DNA of 64,000 nucleotides, from NCBI RefSeq assembly GCF_023544465.1, contig NZ_JALPVL010000006.1:124001-188000 (forward strand), in the 5' to 3' direction. The position numbers and the translations under genes are program-made. Position 1 is the first letter of the stretch. Every line of letters begins with the position of its first letter. Of the stretch, positions 42,523 to 49,728 are shown piece after piece. The DNA is from Paractinoplanes maris (GTDB lineage: Bacteria > Actinomycetota > Actinomycetes > Mycobacteriales > Micromonosporaceae). Under the pieces are notes generated by a model. That model saw only the letters and a list, made by a program, of their open reading frames with translations, was not told the DNA's origin and did no database searches.

Positions 42523-43341
42523 GTGGGCGATTACTCCCCGGTGCCTGAGGTGGCGCCCCCGGGCGTGAACATCAATGTCCCCCACTCGGCCCGCATCTAC
42601 GACTACTGGCTGGGCGGCAAGGACAACTTCGCCGTCGACCGCGCGGTGGGCGACGCCATGATCAAGGCGATCCCCGGCATGCGTTACATGGCCGCTGAAA
42701 ACCGCAAGTTCGTGCACCGGGTGGCCCGCGACCTGGTGGAGAAAGAGGGCGTCCACCAGTTTCTGGACGTCGGCACGGGCATCCCGACCCGGCCCAACCT
42801 CCACGAGATCGCCCAGCGGATCGCCCCCGAGTCGCGGGTGGTCTATGTGGACAACGATCCGATCGTGCTGGTCCACGCCCGAGCCCTGATGATCAGCACC
42901 GAGCAGGGCCGCAGTGAATACATCTCGGCCGACCTCCGCGCCCCCGAGTCGATCCTCAACGACAAGGTGCTGGGCGACACCCTCGATCTGGAGAAGCCGA
43001 TCGGCCTCACCCTGATCGCCATCCTGATGCTGATCGCCGACGAGGACGACCCGTGGTCCACGGTCCAGGCGCTGCGCGACGCGATGCCGTCGGGCAGCCT
43101 GCTGGCCATCACCCACCCGACGGCCGACTTCGCGCCCGACGAGGTGAACGAGGCGGTGGCCGCGGCGACCGGGGCCGGCATGACCCTGGTGGCCCGGCCC
43201 GAGGCCGACGTGCGGCGCTTCTTCGGCGACTGGGAGTTGCTCGAGCCGGGGCTGGTGCCGGTGTCGAGCTGGCGTCCCGACGAGCCGGTCGACAATCCGG
43301 CGGCCGCTTATTACTGGGCGGGCGTCGCGCGCAAGCCCTGA
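42523..43341 (+). CDS. DUF574-type SAM-dependent methyltransferase
   Basis: This 272-residue protein matches the actinobacteria-specific DUF574 family: NVPHSARIYDYWLGGKDNFAVDR, FLDVGTGIPTRPNLHEIAQ (the SAM-binding glycine loop), VVYVDNDPIVLVHARAL and a C-terminal YYWAGVARK. The methyl acceptor is unknown. Members cluster with Scr1-type regulators and DUF397 genes in these bacteria, and such genes follow 1-3 kb downstream here. GTG at 42523. Confidence 0.92.
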   Translation: MGDYSPVPEVAPPGVNINVPHSARIYDYWLGGKDNFAVDRAVGDAMIKAIPGMRYMAAENRKFVHRVARDLVEKEGVHQFLDVGTGIPTRPNLHEIAQRIAPESRVVYVDNDPIVLVHARALMISTEQGRSEYISADLRAPESILNDKVLGDTLDLEKPIGLTLIAILMLIADEDDPWSTVQALRDAMPSGSLLAITHPTADFAPDEVNEAVAAATGAGMTLVARPEADVRRFFGDWELLEPGLVPVSSWRPDEPVDNPAAAYYWAGVARKP

Positions 43342-44111
43342 CCGCCGTCCCGGACGCTCGCCGGCCCTACCCGTTTGTCGGCCACCCGCCAGTCCGCCCG
43401 GCTCTGAAACCTCGTCGGTCCCGACCTTGACATCTCTTCGGCCCCGGCTATGACCACCTCGGTCAGCCATTCGCCGGCGGTGACGTTTCGTTGGGCGCTC
43501 TCCAGCCCTGACCACCGGGGCACTCGCCGGAGCTATCCCCATCCAGCCGCGACCACTGGGCACTCGCCGGAGCAGATCCCATCCAGCCGCGACCACCGGA
43601 TGCTCCCCGGAGCTGGTCCCGTCCAGCCTGACCCTTTTCGGGCAACCGTGAAGACTGACCCTATTTCAGGCCAGCCGCGAACGCTGACCGTTTTGGGCAA
43701 TTCGCTCAGCCCAGGCGGCTGGACTCGGCGGCCGTTGCCGACTCTCGCATCACTCCGGAGCATGCGTGGCTCGACATCGGCGGACGGGCTGACGTCACAA
43801 GCGCGACAGTCGCGGGCCGGAAGCAAACCGGCCGGGCCGCCCGGCACGGGGGAACCGGACGACCCGGCCGGAGCCGGGGAAAGTTCATCAACTGAGGTTT
43901 AGGCAACCCCGGCCCTGAGAACGCATGTCGTCGCCGCGAGACGCGCGGGCCGACGGACTGACGCCACAGTGGAGCAACGATCAGTAACCACTGCGCGCCT
44001 GCGAACGATTGATCCCGCCGCCCGGTAATCACGTCCCAGGCATTTACGCTTAGTGATCACTACTGACGCCCTGTCAACAGAGAGGAGCGGAGCAGAGGGC
44101 CGGAACCGTGA
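43342..44111. other. Non-coding region with degenerate repeats
   Basis: This 770-base gap has no frame with convincing protein composition. From 43380 to about 43720 it is made of short related blocks (TCCAGCCxxGACCACC, CACTCGCCGGAGC). The rest, to 44111, is more varied and ends with the 3' end of a small minus-strand gene. I saw no RNA gene in it. Confidence 0.55.
43501..43661. repeat. Imperfect tandem repeat with 40-41 bp period
   Basis: Units begin TCCAGCC at 43501, 43542, 43582 and 43622. Units 1-3 share GACCAC and CACTCGCCGGAGC or variants; unit 4 is decayed. Upstream sequence from about 43380 contains weaker copies. The blocks resemble in style, but do not copy, the dnaX-ybaB spacer repeat. 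Confidence 0.75.
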
Positions 44112-44351
44112 TCAATCACGGGCATCCCACTCTCCCCCATCATTCGCCGGCCGCCGGCCCCCAGGCCGGGACAAGACATGCCGCACATCCCCGAAGCGGT
44201 GCGACACCACCGCCGCTCGAGCCGTCGCAGCACTCACGTCGTCGGTGATCGACTCGGTCCGGTAGAGCAGCGCCGGATTGCCCCGTCGCGGCTCGGCCGG
44301 CTCGCCATCGCCTTGATCGAAGTGCTCGGGACCGATATTCGGAACAGCCAT
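44112..44351 (-). CDS. Small hypothetical protein next to the DUF397 gene
   Basis: This 79-residue frame begins MAVPNIGPEHFDQGDGEPAE and contains LLYRTESITDDVSAATARA, with an Arg/Gly-rich end. GAGAGG lies 7 bases before the ATG at 44351. Codon usage is good in the first half and weaker towards the end. No family is recognised. It is divergent from the promoter of the DUF397 gene, with a small palindrome (44440-44456) between them. Confidence 0.45.
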   Translation of the reverse strand: MAVPNIGPEHFDQGDGEPAEPRRGNPALLYRTESITDDVSAATARAAVVSHRFGDVRHVLSRPGGRRPANDGGEWDARD

Positions 44352-44439
44352 CTCGTTACCTCTCGCTAGGACGCCCCCGCCAGGGAGCCTCGCGCCGAGG
44401 CCGCGACGCCGTTTCCGCGACCGACCCGTCACTCAAAGA

Positions 44440-44456
44440 TGTCACCCTAAGTGACA
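44440..44456. promoter_or_regulatory. Small palindrome between divergent genes
   Basis: TGTCACCCTAAGTGACA has 6-base arms around a 5-base centre and sits between the start of the small gene at 44351 and the promoter at 44479. It looks like a regulator-binding site but its protein is unknown. Confidence 0.3.
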
Positions 44457-44478
44457 CCCGCAAGATGCGTACGTGCGT

Positions 44479-44531
44479 TATCATGCTCACAATCCCGTGA
44501 GTACGCAAGGCCAAATGCACGTGCATTTGCA
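44479..44531 (+). promoter_or_regulatory. Promoter-operator module upstream of the DUF397 gene (copy A)
   Basis: TATCATGCTC (44479-44488, a good -10 TATCAT), 16 bases, GCAAGGCC (44505-44512), two bases, the palindromic core ATGCACGTGCAT (44515-44526), two bases and GCA. The palindrome extends to 18 bp (44512-44529). The same elements with identical spacing occur upstream of the Scr1 regulator gene (46338-46390, opposite strand). Thirty-three non-N positions are identical between the two. Confidence 0.75.
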
Positions 44532-44615
44532 CAAGGTGTGAGGCAATGATTGCGCACAGGAGAGCAGCTGACTCCGGACGATCCTCGCCCGGAGGAGAAA
44601 CTAGGGAGCTTCAAC

Positions 44616-44853
44616 ATGACGTACGCGGTCAACGGCATCCCCGCCGGCCAGTTGGAAGGTGTCACCTGGCAGAAGAGCCGGCGCAGCAACCCCAGCGGCA
44701 ACTGCGTCGAGTGTGCCGTCCTGCCCAACGGCGAGGTGGCCATGCGCAACTCCCGGGACCCTGAGGGTCCGGCTCTCATCTACACCCCCGGCCGAGATCG
44801 AGGCCTTCCTCGGCGGCGTTCGCGACGGCGACTTCGACAACCTGCTCGCCTGA
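44616..44853 (+). pseudogene. DUF397 gene with a one-base frameshift
   Basis: ATG at 44616 opens a DUF397 protein (GVTWQKSRRSNPSGNCVECA, then NGEVAMRNSRDPEGPALIYT). At the C-run 44785-44789 the frame slips: the rest of the domain (PAEIEAFLGGVRDGDFDNLLA, stop 44851-44853) continues in the +1 frame. Removing one C restores a normal 78-residue protein. DUF397 proteins are the usual partners of Scr1-type HTH regulators and may act in toxin-antitoxin-like or developmental circuits. The insertion could be real inactivation or a homopolymer sequencing error. Confidence 0.8.
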
Positions 44854-45330
44854 GCCGGCGTACCCGAAAGCCTGAAATCTTGTGGCCGAGGTCGAGTCGG
44901 ATGACAGAGCTCGGATGAACGAACGAGGTCCCGGACCGGCGCGGGACGAGCCGGCTCAACGGGAACAGCGCTGGCCCTTCGCGGCCGGCCGCTTCGAGTG
45001 CGACGTGCCCATCTCCACGTCCCGCTCGGGGCAGATCGCCCACCGGACTGATCGCGACAGCTCGCACCCGAGCAGCGACTCCGGGCCGACGGCAGCGATG
45101 CCGCGGGTGGCAAAGCAGTGGCCGGGCAACGCGATGAGCAAGCGCCCGGAAAAGAGATGGGCCTGCCTGGTTGTTCAAGCCAGGCAGGACCCGAGACGGT
45201 GAAAGGTCTCGTCCACGGTCGTCGGCAGCGGGCGTGGGCGAGCCAACCGATATTCACCCGGGGCCGGGGCTCCAGACGAATTCGCAGAGCCTACCGCGCG
45301 TCCGGGCTCGGCTCCAGACAGTCGTGAAGA
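44854..45330. other. Region between the DUF397 gene and the Scr1 regulator gene
   Basis: This 477-base stretch has two weak candidate frames: plus 44882-45202 (GTG start, 106 residues) and minus 44956-45141 (61 residues). Both have high G/C third positions, partly because of overall composition, but neither has a ribosome site or a recognisable domain. A hairpin lies at 45162-45188. I therefore list no gene here. Confidence 0.4.
45162..45188 (-). terminator. Hairpin downstream of the Scr1 regulator gene
   Basis: The arms CCTGCCTGG (45162-45170) and CCAGGCAGG (45180-45188) pair around a 9-base loop. On the minus strand CCCATCTCTTTT follows. It could terminate the regulator transcript about 140 bases after its stop. 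Confidence 0.4.
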
Positions 45331-46239
45331 TCAGGCGGGACGGCCGACCTCGTGGAGCAGCTTGCCGAGAATCTCGGGCGTGTGCCCGGGCGGTTCGGCG
45401 TCGATGCAGACCCGCTCCATCGCCATCGCGTACTGGTCGACGTCCTCACGCTTGTCGAGGTAGATGGCGCTGGTGAGCTGCTCGACATAGACGACGTCGG
45501 GAAGCTCGGGCTCGGGGAAGCGCAGGATCGCGAACGGGCCACCGGCCGCGGCGTGCCCGCCGGCGTGGAACGGGATGATCTGCAGCCGTACGTTGGGCTT
45601 CTTCGACGCCTCGATGAGGAACTCGATCTGAGCCTTCATGACGTCGACGCCGCCGATGGGCCGGCGAAGCACAGCCTCATCGATCACCGCCCACAGCTGC
45701 GGGCCCTCGGGGCGGTCGAGAATCGCCTGGCGCTGACGGCGCAGCTCGACCCGCTTGTTCATCTCTTCCGGCGTGACGCCGGCGTGGCCGAGCATGATGA
45801 CCGCGCGCGCGTAGTCGGGCGTCTGCAGCAGGCCCGGCACGAACTGGATCTCATAGGTGCGGATCAGCGTCGCGGCGGCCTCGAGGCCCAGGTAGGACTG
45901 GAACCAGCCGGGCATGACGTCGCTGAACTGCTGCCACCAGCCCGGATTGTTGGCCTGACGGGCCAGCACGAGCAGTGCCTCACGCTCGTTGGCCTCATTC
46001 ACGCCATACAGGGTCAGCAGGTCGCTGACGTCGCGCTCCTTGAAGCTGACCCGGCCGAGCTCCATCCGGCTGATCTTGGATCCCGAAGCTCGGATCTCCC
46101 ACCCGGCGTCCTCACGAGTGATGCCCTTGGCCTCGCGCAGGCGACGGAGTTGGGCCCCGAGCAGGATGCGCAGGACGGTAGGGCCGCCGGTCGGGGCCTC
46201 CTCCTGCTGCGTACCCGCGCTCACCTGGCTCCTCGTCAT
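45331..46239 (-). CDS. Scr1/WhiJ-type HTH regulator (XRE plus DUF5753)
   Basis: This 302-residue protein has an XRE-family HTH at about residues 25-80 (LLGAQLRRLREAKGITREDAGWEIRASGSKISRMELGRVSF) and a C-terminal DUF5753 domain (from about 110: YEIQFVPGLLQTPDYARAV, ILDRPEGPQLWAVIDEAVLRR, PDVVYVEQLTSAIYLDKREDVDQYA). Such proteins repress or antagonise a DUF397 partner. That partner lies at 44616 with a frameshift. Transcription is leftward from the promoter at 46381-46390, through an operator identical in design to the one before DUF397, implying autoregulation and co-control. Confidence 0.93.
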   Translation of the reverse strand: MTRSQVSAGTQQEEAPTGGPTVLRILLGAQLRRLREAKGITREDAGWEIRASGSKISRMELGRVSFKERDVSDLLTLYGVNEANEREALLVLARQANNPGWWQQFSDVMPGWFQSYLGLEAAATLIRTYEIQFVPGLLQTPDYARAVIMLGHAGVTPEEMNKRVELRRQRQAILDRPEGPQLWAVIDEAVLRRPIGGVDVMKAQIEFLIEASKKPNVRLQIIPFHAGGHAAAGGPFAILRFPEPELPDVVYVEQLTSAIYLDKREDVDQYAMAMERVCIDAEPPGHTPEILGKLLHEVGRPA

Positions 46240-46337
46240 CGCTTTGTGGGGGCTGCCCGGCCGCAGTCCCTCAGCATCCTAAAGGGGAGATCGTCCACAA
46301 CGAAACAGCCCGGGCGGGTGCCCGGGCGTTCGCCCAA

Positions 46338-46390
46338 TGCGGATGCACGTGCATCCGGCCTTGCGAACGCCTTGGTACGCGAGCATGATA
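46338..46390 (-). promoter_or_regulatory. Promoter-operator module upstream of the Scr1 regulator gene (copy B)
   Basis: On the minus strand: TATCATGCTC (46390-46381), 16 bases, GCAAGGCC (46364-46357), two bases, ATGCACGTGCAT (46354-46343), two bases, GCA. The palindrome is 18 bp (46340-46357, CGGATGCACGTGCATCCG). It has the same parts and spacing as copy A at 44479-44531. It lies about 100 bases before the regulator start, so the operator is in the 5' leader. Confidence 0.75.
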
Positions 46391-46519
46391 GCTGACAGAC
46401 ACGCACCATCTGCTGACACAGCGTGCTGAAAGTTCGGCTTCTCGGCCGACACGTCCGACTCGGTGGCGTTCCCCCGCCCACCGGACGAGCGAGTCCCGAG
46501 ATCTTGGAGGGTCATCTCG

Positions 46520-46843
46520 ATGTCCACGGCTCCGACGTCCGCCCCGACCATCGCCCCGCCCCAACGCGACCCGGCAGATGTGGCATCCGCCGACAGCTAC
46601 CACCCCTCCGACCGCGTGTGGGTCTACCGCGACGGCTGGCGCGCCGGAGTCATCGAAGCAGCCTCCCCCCGCGCCGTCACCGTCACCTACCGCCCCGGCG
46701 CCCACCTCGGCACCGGGGTCGACACGTTCACGGCGCCCTACGTGAGCGCCCGCTCCAGCGAGGACCCGGCCGTCGACCGCCGTCACATCGGCCGCGGCGT
46801 CTACACCCCGTCCGGCCTTCCCGTGCGGCACTCCGCGGCATGA
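46520..46843 (+). CDS. Small hypothetical protein with a Tudor/SH3-like core
   Basis: This 107-residue protein starts at ATG 46520 behind GGAGGG. After a 30-residue Pro/Ala tail comes a compact strand-rich region (SDRVWVYRDGWRAGVIEAASPRAVTVTYRPG), the pattern of a small beta-barrel such as Tudor/SH3 domains, then GVDTFTAPYVSARSS and a polar end. The fold guess is inference. It overlaps the following zinc-ribbon frame by four bases (ATGA) and is divergent from the Scr1 regulator. Similar small proteins near such regulators are common, with no assigned role. Confidence 0.65.
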   Translation: MSTAPTSAPTIAPPQRDPADVASADSYHPSDRVWVYRDGWRAGVIEAASPRAVTVTYRPGAHLGTGVDTFTAPYVSARSSEDPAVDRRHIGRGVYTPSGLPVRHSAA

Positions 46844-47026
46844 CCGGGGCGGTCACCGTCGCGGCCGTTGTCGGCTTACTGAGCCTGCTCGCCGGCGTGG
46901 GCCCTGGGATGGCACCTCCGCCGCACGAACGAGTGGTGCCCGTCCTGCGGTGACCAGATGACCTGCCCCACGTGCGGCAGCGAGGCGGCCCTCTCCGAGG
47001 CCGCCGCCGTTCCTCCCCGGCTCTGA
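46840..47026 (+). pseudogene. Membrane-anchored zinc-ribbon protein with a one-base frameshift
   Basis: ATG at 46840 overlaps the previous stop and encodes a hydrophobic helix (VTVAAVVGLLSLLAGVG). In the C-run at 46902-46904 the frame shifts, and the continuation in the next frame is GWHLRRTNEWCPSCGDQM followed by CPTCG (two CxxC knuckles), ending at 47026. Removing one C gives an unbroken protein of about 61 residues: membrane anchor, basic stretch, zinc ribbon. I recall intact small proteins of this design in related genomes. Either a recent mutation or a sequencing error could explain the break. Confidence 0.7.
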
Positions 47027-47586
47027 CCGGGTCGCTCTTCCCGCCGTACGCGGATAGACAGCCACCCAGAGGCGCCGACCTCCCCGCCGTACCCCTACTC
47101 CGCCGGATGCGGTCCCATCACCTCGGCGGCCTGAGTCCTGCCGCTCCGATCCTCCCGCACCCTCAGCCCCGCCTGGGCTTTAGTCCGGCTCCAACACCCC
47201 CACTGCAGCCGACACCCACCTGCGCTTCGGTCCGCTCCCAGTGCGGTTCCGCACCCCAGGCAGCCCGGGCGATAGCACTTCCGAGCACGCCGGCCGCCTC
47301 CTGGATCTCTGCCAACCCTTCTCGCAGACTGTGCCGGCGACGCCCGCAAGTGGCCCATCGCGCGGTTGTGCCCACCCGGACAGCGCAGCTACATCGCCGC
47401 GCGAAGCGCGGAAGCGGCTCGCAGTTCGCCGGCGAGCCCCGTCGCTACGACACCTGCCGCCGGTCTTCTTCGCGCGTAGACGGCTTCTCGTAGCCGAGTT
47501 GCCTTCCCCAGCAGCTCCGGCCGTAACACCTACCGCTGCTCTTCTGTGCGAGCCGCGGGCCGCCAACGAGAATTGAAAGATATTCT

Positions 47587-47656
47587 TGTTATTGCGCTTT
47601 GAACTACTTCACCTGATAAACAGGCGGCGACATTTGTTACCAGGACTGCAATAACA
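47587..47656. repeat. 9-bp inverted repeat in a locally AT-rich stretch
   Basis: TGTTATTGC (47587-47595) and GCAATAACA (47648-47656) are perfect complements 52 bases apart. The separation is long for a hairpin; a pair of protein sites is as likely. The function is unknown. Confidence 0.35.
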
Positions 47657-47919
47657 TCTCTCTTTCGAGGCCGTCACCAGGGAAAGGGAAGCTCTGCGGG
47701 TGCAGACCCACGGTCCCACAGCGTTGCCACCAGGCACTTCGCCCGGTATGCGGAACGCTCACGCTCCACATTGGGGAGCCCTGTCACCCTAGAGGAAATT
47801 GTCCGGAACAAGCCACCTCCGCCCTATTACCGAGCGATCTCCACAGCCGCTCGCGCAGCCTTCTCCGACCACGCTTCGTATATGCACGAGCATGCCCGGA
47901 CGACCTCGAAAGAGGGTAT

Positions 47920-48255
47920 TCACAGCGCGACTACGAACCGTCGATCTACTCGCCCGCTGCCCCAGATCATCCCGCTAGATACCCAGATAGGAGTTACTGA
48001 GCGGTTCTCCGCTGGATGCGAATCCGTGGGGTCGCCCACAGCGCGGTGATGCTCGCCCTCGACCGGCATACCGGACACATGAGACATCGGCGCAGCCGGA
48101 CGCCACCAGTCGGCGCCCAGCCAAGAACGTCGGCGGCGTTCCTCCTCGCTCGAGACGCTCCCGCCGCCGCCCGGCACCTCCCCGGCCGGCACCTCCTCGT
48201 ACCGTACGAAGTGGACGGATTCGATCCAGAGCTGGGTCGAGGTGGCGGTGCCCAC
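47920..48255 (-). CDS. Doubtful ORF, possible gene fragment
   Basis: From GTG at 48255 the frame reads GTATSTQLWIESVHFVRYEE and keeps coding-like codons (mostly G/C third positions) for about 45 codons. It then degrades to mixed codons until the stop at 47920. There is no ribosome site. It may be the 5' remnant of a gene, or chance in GC-rich DNA. No family is recognised. Confidence 0.25.
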   Translation of the reverse strand: MGTATSTQLWIESVHFVRYEEVPAGEVPGGGGSVSSEEERRRRSWLGADWWRPAAPMSHVSGMPVEGEHHRAVGDPTDSHPAENRSVTPIWVSSGMIWGSGRVDRRFVVAL

Positions 48256-48431
48256 CCGTGCGAGTGACGCGTGCGCCGCGCCGGCCCGCAGCGGACCCGA
48301 TGTCCGCCGCAAAGCCGCCTTTCTGGGTTTCTGTGAGAGCCGTCGCCAACGCGTTTCAACGGGTTACCAAGCCGCAACGGCGGGTATCAATTCGCCGTCG
48401 AGCGGCAGGCAGTCAGTCGGAGGTGGTCACC

Positions 48432-48734
48432 GTGCTCGATCCTCAGGAGAAGGCCGAATTCGATGGTTTGGTGACGCTTCTGCGCACGACCGACCCGAGG
48501 TTCTGCCGCCGGATGAACCGCATGACCAAGCCCCGCACCCTGCTCTACACCACCGCCGCGGCGACGCTCTGGATCCTCGCGCCGGTCTGCATCGTCTTCG
48601 GCGGCTGGACGGGCGCACTCTTCGCGGTGCTGGCCATCGGGTACGGATTCCGTCTGTACACGAAGCGCAACGGCCACCGCCCCCAGCCGGCCTGGTGGGT
48701 GGCGACGCGAGGCCGCCCGACCCATCCGGCCTAG
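48432..48734 (+). CDS. DUF3040-like two-helix membrane protein
   Basis: This 100-residue protein begins LDPQEKAEFDGLVTLLRTTDPRF, close to the DUF3040 signature (acidic N-terminal helix followed by DDPRF), then two membrane helices (LLYTTAAATLWILAPVCIVFG and TGALFAVLAIGYGFRL). The function of the family is unknown. GTG at 48432 is chosen because GGAGG lies 9 bases upstream; the longer frame from 48258 has atypical Arg-rich composition. It is convergent with purC, 22 bases away. Confidence 0.75.
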   Translation: MLDPQEKAEFDGLVTLLRTTDPRFCRRMNRMTKPRTLLYTTAAATLWILAPVCIVFGGWTGALFAVLAIGYGFRLYTKRNGHRPQPAWWVATRGRPTHPA

Positions 48735-48756
48735 CGGATCCGCCACGCCGCAGACC

Positions 48757-49596
48757 CTAGACCCACTTGTCTCCGGTGAGGCGCTCGTAGACCTCGACGT
48801 ACCGGTTGCGGGTGGCTTCGACAACCTCGTCCGGGATCTCCGGCCCCGGCGCCGTGCGGTCCCAGTCGGTCAGCGTCGACGACCAGTCCCGCAGGAACTG
48901 CTTGTCCAGGTAGCGCTGCGTGCCACCCGGCTTCCACTCATCGGCCGCCCAGAACCGTGACGAGTCCGGCGTGAGCAGCTCGTCCCCCAGCTTGAGCGTG
49001 CCGTCCGCCGCGAACCCCAGCTCCAGCTTGGTGTCGGCGATGATGATCCCCTGCTCGGCCGCCACCTGCTGCCCACGGCGGTAGACCTCGAGCGTTATCC
49101 ACTTCAGCTCGGCCGCGACCTCAGGGTCGGTGGCGCTCTCGACATCCGCGTACGTCATGAACTCGTCGTGCCCCTCACCCGGCGGCACCTTGGTGGTCGG
49201 CGTGAAGATCGGCTCAGGCAGCTGTGACCCCTCGATCAGCCCAGCCGGCAGCGCCACCCCGGAAACGGCACCGTCCCGCTCATACTCCTTGAGCCCGGAC
49301 CCCGCCAAATACCCCCGGGCGATGCACTCCACCATGACCATGTCGAGCCGCTCACACCGAACAGCCCGCCCAGCCCACTCCGCCGGCACGTCAGTGCTGG
49401 ACACGATGTGGTTGGGCACCACGTCAGCCAACTGCTCGAACCACCACAGCGACAGCTGAGTCAGAATCTTGCCCTTGTCCGGAATGGCCGTAGGCAGCAC
49501 CACGTCATAGATCGAGATCCGGTCCGACGCGACAAGCAGGATGTCCCGCCCATCCGCATAAACCTCACGAACCTTCCCCGAGTGCAAAAGCTCCAC
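48757..49596 (-). CDS. purC: Phosphoribosylaminoimidazole-succinocarboxamide synthase
   Basis: This 279-residue ATP-dependent enzyme joins aspartate to CAIR in purine synthesis. The N-terminus ELLHSGKVREVYADGRDILLVASDRISIYDVVLPTAIP is diagnostic, with RGYLAGSG, TPTTKVPPGEGHDE and IADTKLELGFAADG following in order. The length is standard. ATG at 49596. No other pur gene is in the window. It is divergent from the methyltransferase gene, with 132 bases between the starts. Confidence 0.97.
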   Translation of the reverse strand: MELLHSGKVREVYADGRDILLVASDRISIYDVVLPTAIPDKGKILTQLSLWWFEQLADVVPNHIVSSTDVPAEWAGRAVRCERLDMVMVECIARGYLAGSGLKEYERDGAVSGVALPAGLIEGSQLPEPIFTPTTKVPPGEGHDEFMTYADVESATDPEVAAELKWITLEVYRRGQQVAAEQGIIIADTKLELGFAADGTLKLGDELLTPDSSRFWAADEWKPGGTQRYLDKQFLRDWSSTLTDWDRTAPGPEIPDEVVEATRNRYVEVYERLTGDKWV

Positions 49597-49728
49597 GTGC
49601 TCCCCTTAGCCGAACGGACTGCCGCGTTCACGCTAGCCGACACCCTCCGCGGGGTCGGGCGAGACACCTGGGTGAACTCGCGCTCAGCGGGTGATGAACC
49701 AGGGCATCATCTGGCTAAGGTGATGACC

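Larger units (their letters stand above)
47027..48431. other. Long gene-poor region
   Basis: About 1.4 kb without a confident gene. 47027-47575 is GC-rich with only frames of poor composition. 47576-47700 is locally AT-rich for this genome and holds a 9-bp inverted repeat (47587-47595 TGTTATTGC, 47648-47656). 47880-48310 contains one possible minus-strand frame, listed separately. I saw no tRNA, transposase remnant or attachment-site duplication. Confidence 0.5.

Noticed and set aside
43501..43661. Possible CRISPR array in the gene-poor region
   Set aside because: The whole unit drifts together with no constant repeat separated by unique spacers, and there are no cas genes nearby.
44882..45202. 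106-residue plus-strand frame between DUF397 and the Scr1 regulator
   Set aside because: No ribosome site, mixed codon use in its first third and no domain; described only as part of the gap.
47163..47566. Overlapping minus-strand frames (70 and 128 codons) in the gene-poor region
   Set aside because: Moderate third-position bias only, no ribosome site, and Arg/Gly-rich composition typical of chance frames in GC-rich DNA.
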